NCBI GenBank assembly: GCA_025355305.1
Contig: JANXZW010000010.1
Coordinates: 1-43,318, forward strand
Source of the DNA: Actinomycetes bacterium
Lineage (GTDB): Bacteria > Actinomycetota > Actinomycetes > Nanopelagicales > Nanopelagicaceae
Direction of reading: 5' to 3'
DNA length: 43,318 nt
Below the pieces are notes generated by a model. That model was not told the DNA's origin. It worked only from the letters and a program-made list of their open reading frames with translations, and did no database searches. A program made the translations under genes and the position numbers. This document shows positions 38,712 to 43,318 of this stretch, piece after piece; the stretch's first letter is position 1; each line of letters begins with the position of its first letter.

Positions 38712-39787
38712 TACGTGGCAACTGCTCTTTCACTCAGTGACTTCAAAGCACGCAAACCATCGGATGGCCAGATGGCAACTGTGGTAATGCTGCATGGCAA
38801 AATATCAACGTGATACATACTCACCAGCGAAGCCTCCATCGCATATGCGGCAATGGCGCGAATCACAATATTGTGCGTAACCACGCAGATCTTTTTATGT
38901 GGGTATCTCTCCACGAGGTCATTGATGCCGGCTTCTATGCGGGAATAAACTTCGGCGTACGACTCTCCATCACCGGGGCGGTGACTGGGAGATGAAAGCC
39001 AACTCTTCCAATCCTCAGGATACTTCTCCTTCACCTCTGTTGGGGTGAGGCCTTCCCAATATCCAAAGTCGCATTCAACCCAGATATCGTCAAAGTTGAT
39101 CTCAACTCCACTGGAAGCAGATATTTCTTCTGCAGTCTGAGTGGTGCGCTGAATCGGGGAAGCAATCAAAACATCAGGTTCACGGGCTGCTATCTCCTTA
39201 GCAACCGCCTGTGCCTGAGCAACTCCGACCTCTGTTAGCGCAGGATTCATAGGACCGACACCTGAAAAACGACGGGTTGGAGTGAGAGTAGTTTCGCCAT
39301 GGCGAACGAACCAGATAGTAGTTGGCACCTCAGCTGCGACAAGACGTTCAGTCAACCGATTCAAAATTGGTTTAATGGCGGAAGGGGCTCCCGCATCTAA
39401 GGCTTTATTTGCCAGGCGATCAGCGTGCGAGTTCTCTTCGCGGGGTATCCACTGAAAAGTGATTAGTTGCATTGGATGAATGGAGCGCGCTTGACTCGCT
39501 AATTCGCGCATATCCGGATGCTTGATCTGCCAGCGACCAGACATCTGCTCGACCACTAACTTTGAATCCATCTTTACATGGATGTTCGCCCGTGGATCTA
39601 ACTCGTGAGCCTTGCGCAGCCCCGCAATAAGTCCGGAATATTCCGCAACATTGTTGGTCGTAATACCAAGAAGGTCGTAAAGCTCTGCAAGTACGACACC
39701 GTTTTCAGAGACGGTCGCACCATACGCCGCAGGTCCGGGATTACCTCGTGAACCGCCATCGGCAGTCACGACAAAATCCCGTGCCAT
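38711..39787 (-). CDS. Bifunctional RNase HI / histidine phosphatase
   Basis: This 358-residue fusion starts with an RNase HI domain (~1-135): TADGGSRGNPGPAAYG, NNVAEYSGLIAGL and KMDSKLVVEQM carry the acidic catalytic residues. A histidine phosphatase domain follows (~155-350) with FVRHGETTLTPTRRFSG and a later CVTHNIVIRAI. The same fusion in mycobacteria (Rv2228c) has RNase H and alpha-ribazole/acid phosphatase activity. It degrades RNA in RNA-DNA hybrids; the phosphatase may act in cobalamin salvage. It follows the zinc-ribbon gene with touching stop and start, and AAGGA precedes the ATG. Confidence 0.95.
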   Translation of the reverse strand: MARDFVVTADGGSRGNPGPAAYGATVSENGVVLAELYDLLGITTNNVAEYSGLIAGLRKAHELDPRANIHVKMDSKLVVEQMSGRWQIKHPDMRELASQARSIHPMQLITFQWIPREENSHADRLANKALDAGAPSAIKPILNRLTERLVAAEVPTTIWFVRHGETTLTPTRRFSGVGPMNPALTEVGVAQAQAVAKEIAAREPDVLIASPIQRTTQTAEEISASSGVEINFDDIWVECDFGYWEGLTPTEVKEKYPEDWKSWLSSPSHRPGDGESYAEVYSRIEAGINDLVERYPHKKICVVTHNIVIRAIAAYAMEASLVSMYHVDILPCSITTVAIWPSDGLRALKSLSERAVAT

Positions 39788-40513
39788 TTAGATCCTTACC
39801 AAGATACGTCGACATTCTTCACAGCGAATTATTTCATCCATCGCCAGGCCCTTAATGCGCTCGAGTTCAACAGCATTTATAGCGAGATGGCACCCATCGC
39901 ATTTGTTGCCGATTAATAGTGCGGCTCCTACCCCATGAGCTGAGTGACGAATCTTGTCGTACAACTCGAGGAGAGCAGGATCAATTTTGGGAACCAAAGC
40001 GCTACGTGCTCCCCCGAGTTCAGCCATGGTTGCGCCAATCTCTGCCTTTGCGTTCTCAAGACGGACGTTGAGTTCAAGCTCCAACTTCTGCAGCCCTATT
40101 TGATCGTTGAGAAGTTCATCAACTCGAAACTTCACCCCATCGTGCTTCATCAAAATTTCTAGTTCGCCATCTTCAAGATCAGCCTTGCGCTTGGCCAGCG
40201 TCACCAATTCATGTTGCAATTGCTCAAGCTCTTTGGGGGTGCCAATACCTGAATTGAGGCGGGTCTCATCCTTCTTAATGCGATCATCAACTTGTTCCAC
40301 GTCTAACTCGCTGCGGCGCAATTCAATGGCGACATCCGCCAGTTCGGTCTCCACAACGCTCAACTCAACCGCGGTGTTCTGTAAGCGGGTGTGAATAGCG
40401 GTGATCTGCTCAATTTCGGGTAACCCCGCCAACTTCACCTTTGCTTGCGTGATCTGGGAGTCGATCAGCTGCAGTTCAATGAGAAGATTTTGGTCCTCAA
40501 GGGTTGCCTTCAC
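39788..40513 (-). CDS. C4 zinc-ribbon coiled-coil protein (Rv2229c-like)
   Basis: This 241-residue protein is almost entirely coiled coil (residues ~5-185, rich in Leu/Glu/Lys/Gln). It ends with a four-cysteine zinc ribbon: CDGCHLAI and, about 20 residues later, CEECRRIL. Such proteins sit next to the RNase HI/phosphatase fusion throughout actinobacteria; a nucleic-acid or ribosome-associated role has been proposed. The start is GTG 40513, because AGGAG lies six bases before it; the TTG one codon earlier is too close. It heads the operon with the fusion and the MFS gene. Confidence 0.92.
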   Translation of the reverse strand: MKATLEDQNLLIELQLIDSQITQAKVKLAGLPEIEQITAIHTRLQNTAVELSVVETELADVAIELRRSELDVEQVDDRIKKDETRLNSGIGTPKELEQLQHELVTLAKRKADLEDGELEILMKHDGVKFRVDELLNDQIGLQKLELELNVRLENAKAEIGATMAELGGARSALVPKIDPALLELYDKIRHSAHGVGAALLIGNKCDGCHLAINAVELERIKGLAMDEIIRCEECRRILVRI

Positions 40514-40661
40514 CAAAAGCTCCTATCGTCATGCGCCGTGAATATTGAGTTGCCTTACTTTAACTGAGAAATGCTTGGCCTTTCAATTTGCTATGGAATC
40601 ATTGCGTCCTGAGCCTCCCGCACTGGAAGGTCAACCTGGATGCTCGTACCGGAAGGTCACT

Positions 40662-41657
40662 ATGTCTGAATATTTAGAGATGTCGCAAGAGGAGCAAATT
40701 GCCCTGGTGCAGGAGTTCGCGATCGACTCTCTGGCTCAGTATGGGATGAGCGCAAAAAAGATTGAGTGTGTTCATCACGGATACAACACGACCTTCAAAT
40801 TAATTGCGGGCGACGATAAGACCTACGCGATTCGAGTAAGCACCAACTTTCGCAAATGGCCTGAACATGTCTGGGCAGAGTCCCAATGGTTACTTGCGCT
40901 AGCCCGTGAAGGAAGCATTAACGCACCTGTTCCTATCTTAAATTTGCAGGGCGAGCCTTACTCGAATCAATACTTCTTCTATCAAGGATCTAACATCGAT
41001 CTGATGATCTACCCGTGGCTCGAAGGTGAAGTGAGCGAGAAAGACCCTACCGAGGAGCACCTCTTCGAACTTGGACGGCGGATGGCGCAACTCCACCAAT
41101 TAAGCAGAGCGTGGAAGCCATCGGGATACGCCAATTTCTTGGATGTAGATCGCCCGCTGATGGTCAGGCGCGACAACTTGTTCTTGTTCCCCCAGCCGCT
41201 GATCTCCGAGGCGCAGTACCAACTTTTGGAAGATCTTCGCGATCGATCAGCAGCGCTCTTTGAGAGCCTTAAAGAGCGCTTGGAACGTCAGCTAATCCAC
41301 GCCGACTTGCATTTTGGAAATATTCTTCACAACAAGGGAGAGATGGCGATCCTGGATTTCGATGATGCTGGAATCGGATCTGCGCTGCAAGATCTGGCCA
41401 TCTCAATCTTCTACTTACGCGCAGACCGCGAGCGCGAGAAACACCTGCTTGCTGGTTATGAGTCAGTCGCTCCCCTGCCAGAATTCGAGGCATGGGAGCT
41501 GGAATTGCTTATCGCAAATCGCCAACTGGTGCTCCTGAATTTTCTTTTCGAGAGCACAACCCCTGATGAAGTCGCGAAGGTTCCTCTCTACTTGGAGAAG
41601 ACCGAACGCTGCCTCAAGCACTATTTCCAGACAGGAAAATTTGATCTCCTGATGTAG
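40662..41657 (+). CDS. Aminoglycoside phosphotransferase-fold kinase
   Basis: This 331-residue protein has the APH/choline kinase fold: a nucleotide loop HHGYNTTFKL, the YAIRVS strand with the lysine replaced by Arg, the catalytic loop LIHADLHFGNIL near residue 212 and metal-binding ILDFDDAG near 232. It resembles homoserine kinase type II and SrkA-like stress kinases; the substrate is unknown. I chose ATG 40662 because GGAAGG lies five bases upstream. In-frame ATGs farther up lack a ribosome site and would add a low-conservation tail. It is divergent from the zinc-ribbon operon. Confidence 0.85.
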   Translation: MSEYLEMSQEEQIALVQEFAIDSLAQYGMSAKKIECVHHGYNTTFKLIAGDDKTYAIRVSTNFRKWPEHVWAESQWLLALAREGSINAPVPILNLQGEPYSNQYFFYQGSNIDLMIYPWLEGEVSEKDPTEEHLFELGRRMAQLHQLSRAWKPSGYANFLDVDRPLMVRRDNLFLFPQPLISEAQYQLLEDLRDRSAALFESLKERLERQLIHADLHFGNILHNKGEMAILDFDDAGIGSALQDLAISIFYLRADREREKHLLAGYESVAPLPEFEAWELELLIANRQLVLLNFLFESTTPDEVAKVPLYLEKTERCLKHYFQTGKFDLLM

Positions 41658-41700
41658 AGATGAGTACTAGCATTTCATAGACGAGAAGGACCCCGAGTGC

Positions 41701-41706
41701 TACTTT
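41701..41706 (+). promoter_or_regulatory. Leaderless -10 hexamer of the glyoxalase-like gene
   Basis: TACTTT lies exactly six bases before the ATG at 41713, with no Shine-Dalgarno. Confidence 0.5.
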
Positions 41707-41712
41707 CTTGAC

Positions 41713-42093
41713 ATGATCAAAATCGGATACATCGTCATTGATTGCCAAGAACCGGCTGCTATCGCAAAGTTCTGGGAAGAAGTCCTCGGAGCGAAAGTGA
41801 CCTTTGCCGACGGAACTGGTGCGATGCTGGAAAACCTCGTCAATTTGGAGAATGGCGACAAGTTCCCGCCCATCCTCTTCTATAAAAATCCCGATGCAAA
41901 GATCATTAAAAATCGACTCCACTTTGATTTAAGCCCCGATGATCAGGGGGCAGAAGTTCTTCGTATTGAAGGTCTTGGAGGGAAAAGAATCGAGATCGGT
42001 CAATCCGCAGACCCCGCAACAACGTGGGTCGTCATGGCTGATCCGGAGGGCAACGAGTTCTGTGTTTTGAAGAGTCCTGAAGCAACTTCGTGA
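41713..42093 (+). CDS. Glyoxalase-like VOC family protein
   Basis: This 126-residue protein has the paired beta-alpha-beta-beta-beta modules of the vicinal oxygen chelate fold: IGYIVIDCQEPAAIAKFWEEVLGA at the start, NRLHFDLSPDDQ in the middle, and W.VMADPEGNEFCVL at the end. It is closest to the Glyoxalase_6 group, common in actinobacteria and mostly uncharacterised. It may bind a metal or an antibiotic-like ligand. It appears monocistronic, followed by a terminator. Confidence 0.88.
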   Translation: MIKIGYIVIDCQEPAAIAKFWEEVLGAKVTFADGTGAMLENLVNLENGDKFPPILFYKNPDAKIIKNRLHFDLSPDDQGAEVLRIEGLGGKRIEIGQSADPATTWVVMADPEGNEFCVLKSPEATS

Positions 42094-42099
42094 CGAGAA

Positions 42100-42135
42100 A
42101 GCACCCGCTCCAAAATTCGGAACGGGTGCTCTTTT
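42100..42135. terminator. Terminator between the glyoxalase-like gene and msrA
   Basis: AGCACCCG and CGGGTGCT form an eight-bp stem that extends inward by three more pairs after one mismatch, followed by CTTTT on the plus strand. It sits between two convergent genes and may serve both. Confidence 0.8.
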
Positions 42136-42143
42136 AATCTCTT

Positions 42144-42677
42144 TTACTTGGTTGCGAAGACCTCTGGGAAGGCGACTCCAGTTGTGGAGTGGCAGTCATA
42201 CCCATTTGGATTCTTGGCAAGGTAGCGCTGGTGGTAGGACTCGGCGGGCCAGTACGCCACACCTGCCGCGCTTGAGATCCCGGTAACAATCTTTCCGTAG
42301 CCACTTTTGTCGAGAACACCTTGATAAATGCCCATCGTCTCGAAGGCCTCATTTTCTTGCTCATCCGAGGTAGTGAAGATGACACTTCCGTATTGCGAGC
42401 CGATGTCGTTTCCCTGTCGATTGAAGGAAGTTGGATCGTGCATCACCCAAAAGAGGGCGAGCAGTTGGCGATAGCTAACCTCGGCTGGGTCATAGGTAAC
42501 CTCTACAACCTCTGCATGGCCGGTTCTGCCGCTACAGACCTCCTCATAAGAAGGTTTCTCCAAGCTGCCACCCATATAGCCAACTGAGGTCGAAGTGACG
42601 CCCTTCGTCTGCCAAAATTTTCGCTCTGCGCCCCAAAAGCATCCGGTTCCAAAATAGGCCTTCTTGAGGTTATCCAT
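42144..42677 (-). CDS. msrA: Peptide-methionine (S)-S-oxide reductase
   Basis: This 177-residue enzyme reduces methionine sulfoxide in proteins. GCFWGAE with Cys13 is the catalytic motif. Further family motifs are VGYMGG, HAEVVEV.YDP, FW..HDPTS.N.QGND.G.QY.S, and the C-terminal YHQRYLAKNPNGYDCHSTTG with a likely resolving cysteine. AAGGAAGAG precedes the ATG. Length is normal. Confidence 0.96.
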   Translation of the reverse strand: MDNLKKAYFGTGCFWGAERKFWQTKGVTSTSVGYMGGSLEKPSYEEVCSGRTGHAEVVEVTYDPAEVSYRQLLALFWVMHDPTSFNRQGNDIGSQYGSVIFTTSDEQENEAFETMGIYQGVLDKSGYGKIVTGISSAAGVAYWPAESYHQRYLAKNPNGYDCHSTTGVAFPEVFATK

Positions 42678-42870
42678 GATCTCTTCCTTTCAAATCCCGA
42701 GCTTGGTTATTCGCCTCTATGGAACAACGAAGTGGACGGAAATGTTCCCATAATCTCCCTTGAGTTTTTAGTAACCTGCACTTTATTCAACTCCTGCACC
42801 CCACACTCTAAGGAAAAGTTAAGTTTTGATCAAAAGAAAGGTATAACTCGCACCCTCCTACATCAACAGT

Positions 42871-42876
42871 TATGCT
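42871..42876 (+). promoter_or_regulatory. Leaderless -10 hexamer of the DUF305 gene
   Basis: TATGCT lies exactly six bases before the ATG at 42883; no Shine-Dalgarno is visible. Confidence 0.55.
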
Positions 42877-42882
42877 TTTGGC

Positions 42883-43318
42883 ATGAAACGTATATTCATG
42901 CTCACATCCTTGCTCACTCTGAGTTTCTCGGTACTTAGTCTGGGAAGCAGCGCGCAAGCATCAGGCACGTATAGTGCCGCGGAAATCATGTTCGCCCAAC
43001 AGATGATTCCTCATCACCAGCAGGCCATCCAGCTTTCCAAGTGGGAAGTGGCTCGCGGTTCGAATGCAGCCGTACGCAAGTTGGCAGCGCGGATCATAAG
43101 CGAACAAAGTCCTGAGATCGCGCAGATGAAAACTTGGATTCCATCTGACATGATGATGGGTATGGAAATGTCAATGCCCGGGATGGTGAAAAATACTGAA
43201 CTTGCCATAATCAAGAAAGCTTCGGGCAAAAATCTTGATTCACTTTTTCTAAACGCCATGATCAAGCATCATCAAGGAGCCATCGTGATGGCTACTCCGC
43301 TGATAAAGTCGAAGAACT
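42883..43318 (+). CDS. DUF305 family secreted protein (cut by right edge)
   Basis: About 145 codons are present before the window ends. A Sec signal peptide (MKRIFMLTSLLTLSFSVLS... ending AQAS) is followed by the DUF305 pattern: two histidine-rich repeats, FAQQMIPHHQQAIQLSKW and, about 100 residues later, FLNAMIKHHQGAIVMA, separated by a Met-rich stretch (MMMGMEMSMPGM). DUF305 proteins adopt a ferritin-like four-helix fold, and the His/Met residues suggest copper or other metal binding. The protein would act outside the membrane. Confidence 0.9.
   Translation, partial: MKRIFMLTSLLTLSFSVLSLGSSAQASGTYSAAEIMFAQQMIPHHQQAIQLSKWEVARGSNAAVRKLAARIISEQSPEIAQMKTWIPSDMMMGMEMSMPGMVKNTELAIIKKASGKNLDSLFLNAMIKHHQGAIVMATPLIKSKN

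Overview
The window looks like the chromosome of an actinobacterium of moderate GC content. Three things point that way. An RNase HI/phosphatase fusion sits next to a C4 zinc-ribbon coiled-coil protein, the order known from mycobacteria (Rv2228c/Rv2229c). There is an actinobacterial-type VKOR and an Rv1284-like beta carbonic anhydrase. Many genes seem to be leaderless, with a TANNNT hexamer six bases before the start codon. A planktonic lineage such as Nanopelagicales would fit the GC content and gene content, but that is inference.

Region 1 (1-14.5 kb, minus strand) is a three-gene surface module. A membrane protein with two transmembrane segments and a long coiled-coil tail overlaps a small protein whose single membrane helix resembles the proton-binding helix of MotB. 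These are followed by one giant secreted protein, open for more than 4,200 codons and running off the left edge. That protein has a signal peptide, a PKD-like domain, a BspA/DUF285 leucine-rich block and at least 34 Ig-like domains. At least 27 of the Ig domains form three copies of a nine-domain, 2.84-kb super-repeat. The pairing of a MotAB/GldLM/ZorAB-like module with a giant adhesin is the most interesting feature of the window.

Region 2 (14.5-17.4 kb) is a gene graveyard: a truncated yaaA-like gene, a truncated SDR gene, a long DUF6421-type gene broken by two stops and about four frameshifts, and a divergent arsR fragment. An intact ArsR-type regulator plus YciI-like pair follows, with a perfect inverted repeat at its start.

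Region 3 (18-27.2 kb) is ordinary metabolism: tdh-kbl (threonine to glycine), yceI behind a perfect 22-bp palindrome, an amidase, a cysteine synthase, VKOR, an isochorismatase-type hydrolase, a beta carbonic anhydrase and a BenE transporter.

Region 4 (27.2-34.7 kb) is accessory. An AT-rich DUF4011-like/SF1 helicase/Vsr-like nuclease protein (Hhe-like antiviral candidate) lies between two long non-coding stretches, one with a DUF4287 relic and the other with a decayed copy of the rnpB 3' end. A photolyase/cryptochrome-like protein with apparently swapped domain order and four candidate Fe-S cysteines follows, then the intact RNase P RNA gene on the minus strand.

Region 5 (34.9-43.3 kb) holds a polar amino acid-type ABC transporter operon, a convergent MFS exporter - RNase H/phosphatase - zinc-ribbon operon, a phosphotransferase, a glyoxalase-like protein, MsrA, and a DUF305 protein cut by the right edge. 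Coordinates, motifs and repeats come from reading the sequence. Family names come from remembered signatures, not database searches.
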